Origin: an uncultured Bacteroidota bacterium
GTDB lineage: Bacteria > Bacteroidota > Bacteroidia > JABEUT01
Assembly (NCBI GenBank): GCA_903863935.1
Contig: CAIPDV010000081.1
Coordinates: 22,389 to 86,388, forward strand
DNA: 64,000 bases
Direction: 5' to 3'
Below are positions 26,378-35,633 of the stretch, one piece after another. Numbering within the stretch: the first letter of the stretch is position 1; the number at the start of each line of letters is the position of its first letter. Below the pieces are notes generated by a model. It was not told the DNA's origin. It saw nothing but the letters and a program-made list of their open reading frames with translations, and ran no database searches. Made by a program: the position numbers and the translations under genes.

Positions 26378-27724
26378 ATGAAAAAAAAATTACTGGTGTC
26401 GGTTTTAGCCCTTGCTTTTACACTCCTCACGAATGTGTGTGAAGCACAGTACAGTGTCTTATTCAACTTCAATAGCACCTATGGGGAATATCCATGGGGT
26501 TCATTAATACAATCCGGAAATAAGTTGTACGGGATGACAAACAGTGGAGGGTCATTATCTGCTAACGGAACTGTTTTTTCAATGAATACAAATGGCTCAG
26601 GGTATAAAGTACTCGAGAATTTAAATGATCTTATTGGTGATGAGCCGTATGGATCATTAATCCTTTCGGGTAATAGGTTGTTCGGAATTACTTATTACGG
26701 CGGTGCCAATGGATATGGAAATATTTTTTCTATTGATACAAATGGCAACGGTTATAAAGACTTGCATGATTTTAATACATCCGAATATATTTATGGTTCA
26801 CTGACACTTTCGGGCAGAAGATTATTCGGAATGGATTATCATGGATTTATATTTTCGCTGGATTCCAATGGCAGTGGATTCAGGCATATTTTAAATTTTA
26901 CAGGACCGAATGGTGCTGGACCTTTAGGAGATTTAACTCTTTCAAGTTCTGGCCGTGTATTATATGGAATGACAGGGGCAGGAGGAGCCTTTAACAACGG
27001 CTGAATTTTTTCTATTGATACGGCTGGAAACAGCTATAAAAAAATACTGGATTTTACCGGAGCAAATGGGAGCGATCCGAAAGGGGATGTACTTCTTCTT
27101 CAGAACAAATTATATGGCATGACGTATTCGGGCGGGGCGAATGACAGTGGTTGCATTTTTTCTATTGATACAAACGGCAACGGCTACAAAAAACTAGTTG
27201 ATTTTTCTAAACGAACCGGTTATTGGCCAAATGCTTCTTTATGTATGTTCGACAGTGTATTGTTAGGTATGACCGAATTCGGCGGAGCGTTGGGGTATGG
27301 TGTCATCTTTTCTGTTGATACGAGTGGCAGTGGATACAATGACATGCATGATTTCGACAGGGTTTATGGGGGGCTACCTACCGGTTCGCTAATCGTTTCG
27401 GGAAAAATGCTTTACGGTATGACCGAGTACTACGGCCAGCATAGCCGCGGAGTGGCATTCCGATATTATACAAATTGTAATTTAATTACCTCGGCAAATG
27501 TAGTTTCCATGCCGCTTTGCAACGGAAACAATACCGGTTCAGCCATTGCAAATCCTAGTGGAGGAACTTTACCATACACTTTTTTATGGTCGCCATCCGG
27601 AGGCCTAAAGGGACTTTGAATAGTGCTATTCAAAGCCCCCGATGGTGTGTATTACTACATTATAAAATCTACCTGCGGACAAAATACCGATGATAAGAAA
27701 GGGTTTGTGCAGTTGATAAGGTAA
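26378..27724 (+). pseudogene. Broken GloVer-repeat secreted protein
   Basis: A paralogue of the GloVer gene at 12875-14272. It starts MKKKLLVSVLALAFTLLTNVCEAQ (signal peptide) and runs through GloVer repeats, but an in-frame TGA at 27002-27004 replaces the residue that is Cys (TGC) in the matching repeat position (SGCIFSID). Coding continues in the same frame with perfect repeats to 27616, where a second TGA (27617-27619) occurs. Around it the frame must shift at about 27610 and back in the C-run at 27636-27640 to restore the SprB-like text GTLNSAIQSPDGVYYYII; the frame then runs to TAA at 27722-27724. No T9SS sorting domain follows, and the next gene's stop is 5 bases away. It is either a decaying gene truncated by the neighbouring island or, less likely, a spot of sequencing error. 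Confidence 0.8.
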
Positions 27725-27729
27725 AAGAA

Positions 27730-29364
27730 CTATAAATTTAATGAAAGATCACTCCAGTCAATCCCAAATTGGGAATCTTTATTGTTATATTTTTCCAATA
27801 ACTTTTTAAATCTATCTGTATCTTTATATGGTTTATATGCTTTGTCTTCCAATAGTTCTTGCACATTACAACCAAATATTAACGCTAATTCAATAGTTCT
27901 GTAAAATTCGTCATGATTATCTTTATCTGAATTAATTTCAGCTAATGTCGAGTAAGCATAGCCACTCCTTGGATTTAACTCAAGCGCCTTATATACATTC
28001 TTAAAAGCAAGTTCATATTTTTTTTTCTTCCTATAGGAAACAGCAAGCCAATTATAGGCAGTAGAATTATCTGGGTCTATTTCTAATACTTTTTCGCTAT
28101 ATAGTATTGTATTATCATAGTTTCCCAGTTCGTCAGATATTGCTGATAGTCCAAGATACGAGTATCTGTCATTAGGATTAATTTCTAATGCTTTTTCGAA
28201 ATCGCTTGATGCTAAAATAAATTTTTTTTGCATACTATAAGTAAATCCCCTATTATAGTATAAATCATAATTTGTATTGTTTAATGTAATCCCGTAGTTG
28301 AAATTTGATAAAGCATTCTCATAATCCCCTTTATTATAGTATGCCTCACCTATTTTCAAATAAAAATTATCATTATCAGGTTGAAGAGAGATAGCTCTAT
28401 GTAATAATTCAATTTTATCATTTGGACTTATTCTTTCCTCGGCTGTTTGAGCAAGTAATTCGGCCTCCTTAATAATATTAAATTTTTCTATTTCCTCAGG
28501 ACCTAAAATGCCTAGTGTAAGTTTATTAAATAGTAGAAGATAATCTTCAGCAATAGGTATTTTTTTCTCTTTCCCAAAACCAATTTTTAGTGATTCCTTT
28601 ACTTCAAGTTCCCTATCTGAATGGATAAGTAATATTTCATCCTCTTTTTTGAAATTTATTTTTCTCCGTGCATCTTCAACAATCTTTGTTTCTCTAGTTT
28701 TTTCAATAGGTTTCTCGGGATAAGGAATGCGGCTCAATACAAAAATAATTTCAGGCGTTTTATCAAAGAAATTATTTTCAGGGTTAGAAATGCTTTTAAT
28801 AATATCACGGGCTCCAAATAGGTTTTCATCATTATTTGCCGCAACAATTACTATTTTATCTGCATAAAGTGACATGGTGATGCCCGATATTTCGGAGATT
28901 CCTGTCCGTGAGTCAACTAATAAGAAATCAGGATCCAATTCCTTGTAGATTTTTTCTTTTAGGTCAAGAAAAAATGGGACTCCTTCACTCTCTTCTTTGT
29001 AGAACAGATCATTCCAACTTATGGCAGATAGTTTTTTCCAATACTCGGGGCTTGATGTATTTCCGGCAGGAATAAAATGAATATCCGGATTTTTTGAGCT
29101 TGTTTTAAAAGTATGAACGCAATCCAATATAGTCTTTGGAACCTCTTTGGTTACTACAAAATCGTGGATATAATCTACTATTCCCCTTTTAAATTCAAAC
29201 GATTTTAATTGTTGTTGAAATTTAAAATGCAAGCCGGGAGCTTCTAAATCAAAATCAATCATGCAAACCTTCTTGTTGAACTCCGAGAGCCATTTGGCGA
29301 CGTTTGCCATTGCAAGTGTTCGTCCAACTCCGCCTTTGTAAGAATAAAATGTTATGGTTCGCAT
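27730..29364 (-). CDS. KGGVGR-variant ParA/MinD-like ATPase with TPR domain
   Basis: A 544-residue protein. The N-terminal third is a ParA/MinD-type P-loop ATPase: deviant Walker A KGGVGRT (10-16), in which the usual second lysine is Arg15 while the signature Lys10 is kept, switch I IDFDLEAPGLH (36-46), and Walker B-like FLLVDSRTGISE (147-158). After a linker, four or five tetratricopeptide repeats occupy about 313-475, followed by a short TPR-end-like helical block (to about 525). KGGVGR ATPases with TPRs occur in bacterial conflict or signalling systems. It is the last gene of a three-gene operon, overlapping the previous stop by one base. The region is visibly more AT-rich than its neighbours, suggesting transfer. 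Confidence 0.8.
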   Translation of the reverse strand: MRTITFYSYKGGVGRTLAMANVAKWLSEFNKKVCMIDFDLEAPGLHFKFQQQLKSFEFKRGIVDYIHDFVVTKEVPKTILDCVHTFKTSSKNPDIHFIPAGNTSSPEYWKKLSAISWNDLFYKEESEGVPFFLDLKEKIYKELDPDFLLVDSRTGISEISGITMSLYADKIVIVAANNDENLFGARDIIKSISNPENNFFDKTPEIIFVLSRIPYPEKPIEKTRETKIVEDARRKINFKKEDEILLIHSDRELEVKESLKIGFGKEKKIPIAEDYLLLFNKLTLGILGPEEIEKFNIIKEAELLAQTAEERISPNDKIELLHRAISLQPDNDNFYLKIGEAYYNKGDYENALSNFNYGITLNNTNYDLYYNRGFTYSMQKKFILASSDFEKALEINPNDRYSYLGLSAISDELGNYDNTILYSEKVLEIDPDNSTAYNWLAVSYRKKKKYELAFKNVYKALELNPRSGYAYSTLAEINSDKDNHDEFYRTIELALIFGCNVQELLEDKAYKPYKDTDRFKKLLEKYNNKDSQFGIDWSDLSLNL

Positions 29365-29912
29365 TATACTGTAAGTAGCTGTTCGCGGTTAACTATCTTC
29401 CTTCGGCCTTGCATCATTTGCTTGTATTGGGCAATTGGAATATTGAATTTATCCTGCCATTTTTTTGCGAGTATCTCACCCTTTTTTAATTCTAATTTCT
29501 GAATGAATACCTTAATTTTATCAAGATGCGGAGATTCTTCATCATCATGCAAGACGTTAGATTTCGGTAAATACTCTGGAGGTATTTCATCTACGTTTAA
29601 TTGCCGGATGTTGTGGTAATTCAACTGGCCGTCAATATCCACGGAATATATGTTATCAGTATAACAAGTGGTTATTAATTGATAATGTGAAAGATTTCCG
29701 TTCAGATAATGATTTAGCTGATCCAAGGTGATTCTGAAAATCAACCAGCGGTTATATCTAGTATCTTTATCAGACCAGTCATACAAATACAAATCTCCAC
29801 GTTCATTTGAGAACAAAGAGAGCAATGGGCCTTCGTAATTAACAAGGTCTCCGACTTTAAAAAAAGTTTTGAAAGGATTGATTTCCAGTAATGTGCCAGG
29901 TAATTCTTTCAT
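29364..29912 (-). CDS. Unknown protein, middle gene of the KGGVGR operon
   Basis: A 182-residue soluble protein without signal peptide. The first about 115 residues look like a small beta-rich domain (FFKVGDLVNYEGPLLSLFSNERGDLYLYDWSDKDTRYNRWLIFRI), followed by a charged linker and a helical C terminus (ELKKGEILAKKWQDKFNIPIAQYKQMMQGRRKI). The N-terminal part recalls DUF6575-type domains from memory, but this is uncertain. Its start overlaps the stop of the upstream gene in ATGA, and its stop TAA shares one base with the ATPase ATG, so all three proteins are probably made in fixed ratio and act together. Confidence 0.65.
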   Translation of the reverse strand: MKELPGTLLEINPFKTFFKVGDLVNYEGPLLSLFSNERGDLYLYDWSDKDTRYNRWLIFRITLDQLNHYLNGNLSHYQLITTCYTDNIYSVDIDGQLNYHNIRQLNVDEIPPEYLPKSNVLHDDEESPHLDKIKVFIQKLELKKGEILAKKWQDKFNIPIAQYKQMMQGRRKIVNREQLLTV

Positions 29913-30334
29913 GGGTTTAATTTTTCAATACGGACAATTTTATTATAAAAATCAGTTCCAATATATTCAAAAAAAGTGAAATGGCCTCTGTTTGACGGTT
30001 CTGTTCCCTTACCGTCATTCATATCAATCATAATTTCTGAAACGCAATTTGGGAATTCAGGATTCCTGTCATGTAACTTTGTTAAAGCCTTTTTTGCTTT
30101 CTCAAGTTCATTAAACAGTGACAACGCATAGCCAATGCACTTCTTTTCTTCTTCGGCAAAAGTGGAGTCATTTATTCGTTCGGGGGCAATTAATAAAACC
30201 GGCTTGAAGTTATCGGGGTGAGATGGGTCTTCAAATGTAAACCGGAAAGCATTCACATTTATCTCATTACAAGGAGCAGGAGGGCAGTCATTAAACTGAG
30301 CTATCTCTGTAGAGTACTTGTAGGTTTTAGCCAT
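29909..30334 (-). CDS. Unknown protein, first gene of the KGGVGR operon
   Basis: A 141-residue soluble protein with no recognised domain. Visible features are the Cys-containing N-terminal FNDCPPAPCNEIN, a hydrophobic strand FKPVLLIAPERIN, a helical segment (AEEEKKCIGYALSLFNELEKAKKALTKLH) and a beta-rich end (CVSEIMIDMNDGKGTEPSNRGHFTFFEYIG). It has three to four cysteines but no clear metal-site spacing. It is the promoter-proximal gene of the operon, with a 4-base ATGA overlap to the next. Function unknown. Confidence 0.65.
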   Translation of the reverse strand: MAKTYKYSTEIAQFNDCPPAPCNEINVNAFRFTFEDPSHPDNFKPVLLIAPERINDSTFAEEEKKCIGYALSLFNELEKAKKALTKLHDRNPEFPNCVSEIMIDMNDGKGTEPSNRGHFTFFEYIGTDFYNKIVRIEKLNP

Positions 30335-30344
30335 ATTCAGTAGG

Positions 30345-30352
30345 CAAATATA
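30345..30352 (-). promoter_or_regulatory. -7 box for the KGGVGR operon
   Basis: The minus strand reads TATATTTG, a perfect TAnnTTTG, 10 bases before the ATG, which implies a very short leader. Confidence 0.5.
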
Positions 30353-30442
30353 ATCATAAATTATAAAATTGTTCTTTAGTAGCCATAATTAAACAAATTA
30401 AGCCTAATATATCAGAGAGTTAATTGGGTGTCTATTTTTCCT

Positions 30443-30450
30443 TACATTTG
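30443..30450 (+). promoter_or_regulatory. -7 box for the first kelch/SprB gene
   Basis: TACATTTG, a perfect TAnnTTTG, 39 bases before ATG 30490. It falls inside a longer upstream reading frame and so decides the start. The same box at the same spacing class precedes the paralogue at 32862. Confidence 0.55.
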
Positions 30451-30489
30451 ATTTATTATTTTAAAATCATTAACGCCAATAATTGCCCC

Positions 30490-32697
30490 ATGAAAAAATT
30501 ACGTGTATTTATACTCTTCACTCTTAGCTCTTCACTCTTCACTCTGTGCTCCGCACAGACCGGCAAGTGGTCGGCTGTAAAAAATGTGGCACCGCATTAT
30601 CACAACGGTGGCCTGGTTTTACTTACCGATGGAACTGTTTTATGCCATACTACTGATGGTGGTGGAAACGGCACCGGCTGGGACAGGCTTACACCCGATG
30701 CGCATGGCAGCTATGCAAATGGAACATGGTCGTCAATAAAAAATATGGTGAATGACCGTTTATATTTTTCTTCGCAGGTTTTGCAGAGTGGTAAAGTATA
30801 TGTGGCCGGTGGCGAATATGGTGCAGGTGGCACCAATGGCGAAGTATACGACCCTAAAACCGATACCTGGACCATGTGCGATACCATTCCCGCTGGATGG
30901 AATATGTATGACGGAAATTCCGAAATCCTATACGACGGAACCGTGCTTGAGGGCCCACAGGTGGGTTCTTACTACGCATATAATAACCTGATATGGGATC
31001 CGAAAACAAACCAATATAGCATAGGAGCAAACAGTATTTATGACCACGATGAAGCCAGCTGGCTTAAGTTAAGAGACAGCAGTATTTTATTTGTCGGCAT
31101 AGGCACACAGTATTCCAACCGATATATTCCACAAACAAAAACCTGGGTGCTGGATGATACTTTGCCGGGCATGCTCTATGATCCGTATGGATATGAAGCG
31201 GGCGGTTCTTTCCTGATGCCCGATGGAAGAGCAATCTTTTTCGGAGCGACAAATTACAATGCATTTTATACGCCGTCGGGAAATAATAAGCCCGGCAAAT
31301 GGACCTCTGCTGCCAGTTTCCCCGATATCAACGGAGAGCCCAGCGGCCAACCGGACGGCTGCTCTGCCATGATGGTGAATGGACATATTTTGCTTGCCGT
31401 TTCTCCGGTTGGCGATTCTACCGGCGAATTTAAATACCCATGTTATTTTCTGGAATATAATTGCGCTACGGGAGTTTTTACCAGGGTGACCGATACGATA
31501 CCCGGTGTTGGTTATGATTCAATACAATCGTGCAGCTACCAGGTAAATATGATAGATCTGCCCGACGGAACCGTTCTTGTTTCGAATTATCAGCATGGTT
31601 ACTCCAACCAATATTGGATATATACCCCCGGCAGTGGCCCTATCCCGCAAGGCAAGCCGACTATCAACCGCATTCTTCCTGATGCCTGCCCGAGTTATAA
31701 AATTACTGGTAAATTATTTAATGGTATTTCGGAAGGGGCCAGCTATGGCGACGATTGGCAGATGGAAACCAACTATCCCATTGTGCGCCTGACCGACGGC
31801 ACAAACGTATACTATACCACCACCAGCGACTGGAACCGCGTTGGCGCGGTCCGCACCGACAGCCTTGAAGATACTGCTGTGTTTACATTGCCTGCGGGAC
31901 TTCCGGCAGGGACGTATTCGTTGGTGGTTGTAGCAAATGGTTTTGCTTCAAACCCGGTTTTGTTTACAACGTTAAGCGCATCCGTATCTGCCGGCAATGT
32001 TGATTGCATGGGCGGAACAGGCGTGGCTACTGCCTTTGCAAATGGCGGACTTTCTCCGTTTACCTACCTCTGGAATCCGGGAGGAAGTACGAAAGCTACG
32101 GCTACAGGGCTTAGCGCGGGAACATATACGCTTACTGTTACCGATAATAACGGTTGCGTTGTAAATGAAAATATCACCATAACACAACCTGCATCTGCCC
32201 TTGCAGCCACCATAAATGCTGTAAGTACCAGCGGGCCCGCAGCCTGCGATGGCTCTGCACAGGCTATTCCTACAGGTGGCACAGCCCCATATACATATCG
32301 CTGGACCACAGGAGGACAATCTACCGATACAATCAACAATCAATGTGCAGGAAACTACTGCTGCATTGTAACCGATAACCATGGCTGCACACAAACAGTC
32401 TGTGCCAATATTGTTACGGCAATATCTGATTTGAAAAATTCATCAAATGAGATACTAATTTATCCCAACCCTAATAATGGTTCCTTTGTATTAGGAATTA
32501 CGAATTATGAATCAGGAATGAAATATCAAGTCGAGATTTATAATGTACTTGGTGAGAAAGTGTATTCGCAATACACAGTTCATAGTTCATCGTTCATCGT
32601 TGACTTGCAAAGCAAGTCTAATGGCCTCTATTTCTACCGCGTTCTAAAACGGGATGGCAACCTTCTCGGTGAAGGAAAGATTATAATTCAGAAATAG
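30490..32697 (+). CDS. Kelch-propeller T9SS cargo protein with SprB-like repeats
   Basis: A 735-residue secreted protein. After the signal peptide (MKKLRVFILFTLSSSLFTLCSAQ) come galactose-oxidase-like kelch blades (about 25-390; for example LTDGTVLCHTTDGG, SGKVYVAGGEYG, GEVYDPKTDTW). An early-set/Ig-like domain follows (about 395-500), then one full SprB repeat and a shorter one (GGLSPFTYLWNPGGSTKATATGLSAGTYTLTVTD), and a T9SS type A sorting domain (IYPNPNNGSFVL ... KIIIQK). The Cys-Tyr copper site of true galactose oxidase cannot be confirmed. It should be displayed on or released from the cell surface. A close paralogue follows in tandem. Confidence 0.85.
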   Translation: MKKLRVFILFTLSSSLFTLCSAQTGKWSAVKNVAPHYHNGGLVLLTDGTVLCHTTDGGGNGTGWDRLTPDAHGSYANGTWSSIKNMVNDRLYFSSQVLQSGKVYVAGGEYGAGGTNGEVYDPKTDTWTMCDTIPAGWNMYDGNSEILYDGTVLEGPQVGSYYAYNNLIWDPKTNQYSIGANSIYDHDEASWLKLRDSSILFVGIGTQYSNRYIPQTKTWVLDDTLPGMLYDPYGYEAGGSFLMPDGRAIFFGATNYNAFYTPSGNNKPGKWTSAASFPDINGEPSGQPDGCSAMMVNGHILLAVSPVGDSTGEFKYPCYFLEYNCATGVFTRVTDTIPGVGYDSIQSCSYQVNMIDLPDGTVLVSNYQHGYSNQYWIYTPGSGPIPQGKPTINRILPDACPSYKITGKLFNGISEGASYGDDWQMETNYPIVRLTDGTNVYYTTTSDWNRVGAVRTDSLEDTAVFTLPAGLPAGTYSLVVVANGFASNPVLFTTLSASVSAGNVDCMGGTGVATAFANGGLSPFTYLWNPGGSTKATATGLSAGTYTLTVTDNNGCVVNENITITQPASALAATINAVSTSGPAACDGSAQAIPTGGTAPYTYRWTTGGQSTDTINNQCAGNYCCIVTDNHGCTQTVCANIVTAISDLKNSSNEILIYPNPNNGSFVLGITNYESGMKYQVEIYNVLGEKVYSQYTVHSSSFIVDLQSKSNGLYFYRVLKRDGNLLGEGKIIIQK

Positions 32698-32726
32698 GAA
32701 AAGTACCCAGATAGGAAACTGATATG

Positions 32727-32746
32727 CTCTCCCCCTATGGGGAGAG
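32727..32746 (+). terminator. Hairpin after the first kelch/SprB gene
   Basis: CTCTCCCC and GGGGAGAG form an 8-bp stem with a CTAT loop, 30 bases after the stop. No T-run follows directly, so it may be a terminator or another palindromic repeat. Confidence 0.4.
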
Positions 32747-32808
32747 TGTAGAGTGGGACAGGGCGGAGAAATTAATTCTTTAATCTGTCAAGACAATTTC
32801 CTTTTCAT

Positions 32809-32816
32809 TACATTTG
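32809..32816 (+). promoter_or_regulatory. -7 box for the second kelch/SprB gene
   Basis: TACATTTG, identical to the box of the preceding paralogue, 45 bases before ATG 32862. Confidence 0.5.
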
Positions 32817-32861
32817 GTTTTTTTAAGTAAGAATCCATCACTGTAATCTTTTGTGTTTGTT

Positions 32862-35519
32862 ATGAAAAAAATATTTATTCACTCACTTTTCACTTTTACC
32901 TTTTCACTACTCACTGTTTTGTGCTCCGCACAAACAGGTACCTGGACAGCCGTTCACGATACTGCTCCGCATTACAATCTTGGTGGATGCCTCCTGATGG
33001 TTGATGGATCTGTCATTTGCCATAACGACCAGGGCGATGCCTACGGAAGTGGCTGGGACAGGCTTACACCCGATGCCAGTGGCAGTTATGTTAATGGAAA
33101 ATGGGATACCATTCCATCCATGAAATACGGTCGTTTGTTTTTTTCGACACAGGTTTTGCCCAATGGCAATGTGTATGTTGCAGGTGGCGAGTATGGCGCG
33201 GGCGACACGGCCGGAGAGGTTTATAATTTTGCAACCCAAACATGGAAACCATGCGGTGGAATTCCGGCAGGCTGGAATATTTATGATGGAAACTCCGAAC
33301 TATTATACAACGGCAATGTGCTGGAGGGCCCGCAGATAGGTAATTTCCCATCGTATGATTGTTTATTGTACAACCCAACCACTAACGCATATTCGGTTGC
33401 ACCAACCGCATTTTATAATCACGATGAAGCTTCGTGGCTTAAGTTGCGCGACAGCAGTGTTCTCTTTGTAGGCATAGGTTCCAGAAATTCAAACCGCTAT
33501 ATTCCAAAATATAATAAATGGGTGGACGATGGAATTGTTCCAGGTGATCTGTATGATCCATTCGGATATGAAGCCGGTCCCGCTTTTTTACTTCCCAATG
33601 GAAAAGCCTTGTTCACGGGTGCTACAGGCTTTAATGCGCTTTACACACCATCCGGTGATACAACGCCGGGTACCTGGTCAGTAGCCGATAGTTTTCCAAT
33701 TATCAACGGGCATCGCATGGGTACTCCGGATGCTTCGGGGGCTATGATGGTGAATGGGCATATTCTGCTTTCTGTTTCTCCTATCGGTGTGTCGAATAAC
33801 GAATTTCTCGCACCTGCATATTTTGTAGAATACGATTACACCACGGATAAATTCACACAGGTAACAAGCATCATTCCGGGATATAATACCGACTCCATCC
33901 CATGGATTGGCGCATTCCAAACTCAAATGCTCGATCTGCCGGACGGGAATATTCTTGTTTCGGTAAGCCAAACCTATCAGTCAAAACAATATTATATATA
34001 TACTCCGGGCAGTGCTCCAATCCCGCAAGGGAAGCCAACAATCGACAATCTGACCAATATAGCCTGTAATAAATACCGCATCACCGGAAAATTATTCAAC
34101 GGCATTTCCGAAGGTGCAGGTTTTGGCGACGACTGGCAGATGGCTACTGACTATCCTGTTGTACGCCTCACCGATGGCATAAATACATACTATGCCACTA
34201 CTACCAATTGGAACCGTATTGGAGCGGTAATGACCGACAGCCTCGAAGACACAGCCTACTTCGTAATGCCATCCCTTCCCGGCGGAACTTATTCCGTAGT
34301 TGTAACTGCAAATGGATTTGCATCAAACCCTGTGTTACTAAATACTTTCGGAGTTTCCATAACATCACACACAGATCTTGGCTCTTGCAACACCGGCACC
34401 GGAAGTGCTACAGCACTGGCTGCCGACGGGGTTGCGCCGTATACCTATTTATGGAGCCCAAGCGGAGGTACTAACGCCTCCGCATCTAACCTTAGCGGTG
34501 GAACCTACACTATTACAGTTACCGATAATACAGGTTGTTCGGTTACCGCTTCTGTGGTGATTTCTCAAGCCGCACCACTTACTGTTTATCCAACTGTATC
34601 GTATGTTAATTGCAATGGAGGCAGCGATGGAAGCGTGAAAGCATGGGTGAACGGCGGAACACAACCCTATACTTATTTGTGGAATCCGGGAGGAAACACC
34701 AACGCTTTTATGAGCGGTTTGAGTGCCGGAATTTATACTGTAAATGTTGCGGATTCTTGCGGTAATACTGCGAGCACGTCGGTTGAAGTTAAGCAGCCCG
34801 ATCCGCTTGCAATTGCAATAGATTCCGTTATTCCTGTTTCTTGCCATGGTAATTACGATGGTAAAATATTAACCAATACAACAGGCGGAACACAACCCTA
34901 TACCTATTCCTGGACAGGTGGTGCAGGAAATAAGGACAGTGCATCTGTACTCAGCGTAGGCACATATACTATAACTGTTTCCGATGCCTGCGGTAAATCG
35001 GCAACTGCACAGGCTACTATCACGCAGCCAAATGCAATTGTAAATACCACCATTGTATTCAATGAAATTCCCGGACAGGGATGCGACGGTGAAGCGGTTA
35101 TTATTCCCAGTGGAGGAACACCTCCTTACACCTACTTCTGGATTGGCGGAGGACAAACAACCGACACTATTAAAAACCATTGTGCGGGAAGTTTTTGCTG
35201 TAAGGTAACCGATAACCATGGTTGTGTTCAGGTAACTTGTGTTGATATAATCTCCGATGTACAAAGCATTTCATCAGGCACCGATGAGATTACGGTCTAC
35301 CCGAATCCTAACAATGGAACATTTACAGTTTCATCCGCCTTGGCGGACCAAACAATGGAAATTTATAATGTACTTGGCGAAAAAGTATACTCCCAATTCT
35401 TAATTCCTAATTCTCAATTCCTAATTAATTTAAGCCAACCTAACGGAATTTATTTCTATCGTGTTTATAAAACCGGCGGAGCTATTCTTGGGCAAGGGAA
35501 AATTATTATTCAGAAATAA
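32862..35519 (+). CDS. Kelch-propeller T9SS cargo protein with expanded SprB repeats
   Basis: An 885-residue paralogue of the gene before it. Signal peptide, kelch propeller and early-set domain align closely with the neighbour (for example YDGNSELLYNGNVLEGPQIG; HDEASWLKLRDSSVLFVGIG). The repeat region is longer: about four SprB-like repeats (GVAPYTYLWSPSGG, GTQPYTYLWNPGG, GTQPYTYSWTGGAG, GTPPYTYFWIGGG) against two in the neighbour. A type A sorting domain closes the protein (VYPNPNNGTFTV ... KIIIQK). A 14-base palindrome (35334-35347) and a run of TTCCTAATT-like words (about 35395-35425) lie within the sorting-domain code. Confidence 0.85.
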   Translation: MKKIFIHSLFTFTFSLLTVLCSAQTGTWTAVHDTAPHYNLGGCLLMVDGSVICHNDQGDAYGSGWDRLTPDASGSYVNGKWDTIPSMKYGRLFFSTQVLPNGNVYVAGGEYGAGDTAGEVYNFATQTWKPCGGIPAGWNIYDGNSELLYNGNVLEGPQIGNFPSYDCLLYNPTTNAYSVAPTAFYNHDEASWLKLRDSSVLFVGIGSRNSNRYIPKYNKWVDDGIVPGDLYDPFGYEAGPAFLLPNGKALFTGATGFNALYTPSGDTTPGTWSVADSFPIINGHRMGTPDASGAMMVNGHILLSVSPIGVSNNEFLAPAYFVEYDYTTDKFTQVTSIIPGYNTDSIPWIGAFQTQMLDLPDGNILVSVSQTYQSKQYYIYTPGSAPIPQGKPTIDNLTNIACNKYRITGKLFNGISEGAGFGDDWQMATDYPVVRLTDGINTYYATTTNWNRIGAVMTDSLEDTAYFVMPSLPGGTYSVVVTANGFASNPVLLNTFGVSITSHTDLGSCNTGTGSATALAADGVAPYTYLWSPSGGTNASASNLSGGTYTITVTDNTGCSVTASVVISQAAPLTVYPTVSYVNCNGGSDGSVKAWVNGGTQPYTYLWNPGGNTNAFMSGLSAGIYTVNVADSCGNTASTSVEVKQPDPLAIAIDSVIPVSCHGNYDGKILTNTTGGTQPYTYSWTGGAGNKDSASVLSVGTYTITVSDACGKSATAQATITQPNAIVNTTIVFNEIPGQGCDGEAVIIPSGGTPPYTYFWIGGGQTTDTIKNHCAGSFCCKVTDNHGCVQVTCVDIISDVQSISSGTDEITVYPNPNNGTFTVSSALADQTMEIYNVLGEKVYSQFLIPNSQFLINLSQPNGIYFYRVYKTGGAILGQGKIIIQK
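35334..35347 (+). repeat. Palindrome TCCGCC-TT-GGCGGA inside coding sequence
   Basis: A perfect 6-bp stem with a 2-base loop in the T9SS domain code, read as part of SSALADQ. The other T9SS domains here have no such segment at this place. Confidence 0.5.
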
Positions 35520-35527
35520 AGTTTTCA

Positions 35528-35584
35528 CGTCATTGCGAGGCTTTGCGAAGCCTGTCCGAACGGTTCATCCGGGCGGGCAATCTT
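35528..35584. repeat. Palindromic repeat, family B, with internal insertion
   Basis: CGTCATTGCGAGG plus CTTTGCGAAGC is followed, after about 27 extra GC-rich bases, by the expected tail CAATCT. The uninterrupted form is at 50366-50395. The extra bases therefore look inserted in this copy. Confidence 0.6.
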
Positions 35585-35595
35585 ACCCAGTGAGA

Positions 35596-35626
35596 TTGTC
35601 ATCCTGACGAAGGAAGGATCTGTTTT
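35596..35626 (+). repeat. Family A arm flanking the GIY-YIG gene (3' side)
   Basis: A 31-base arm starting TTGTCATCCTGACGAAGG and ending GATCTGTTTT. It ends 7 bases before the GIY-YIG stop codon. It is the exact reverse complement of 36012-36042. Confidence 0.85.
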
Positions 35627-35633
35627 TGGGTTA

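Noticed and set aside
26378..27724. Selenocysteine or recoded TGA in the GloVer gene
   Set aside because: No SECIS-like hairpin is evident, two TGAs and frameshifts are present, and other genes here use TGA as stop.
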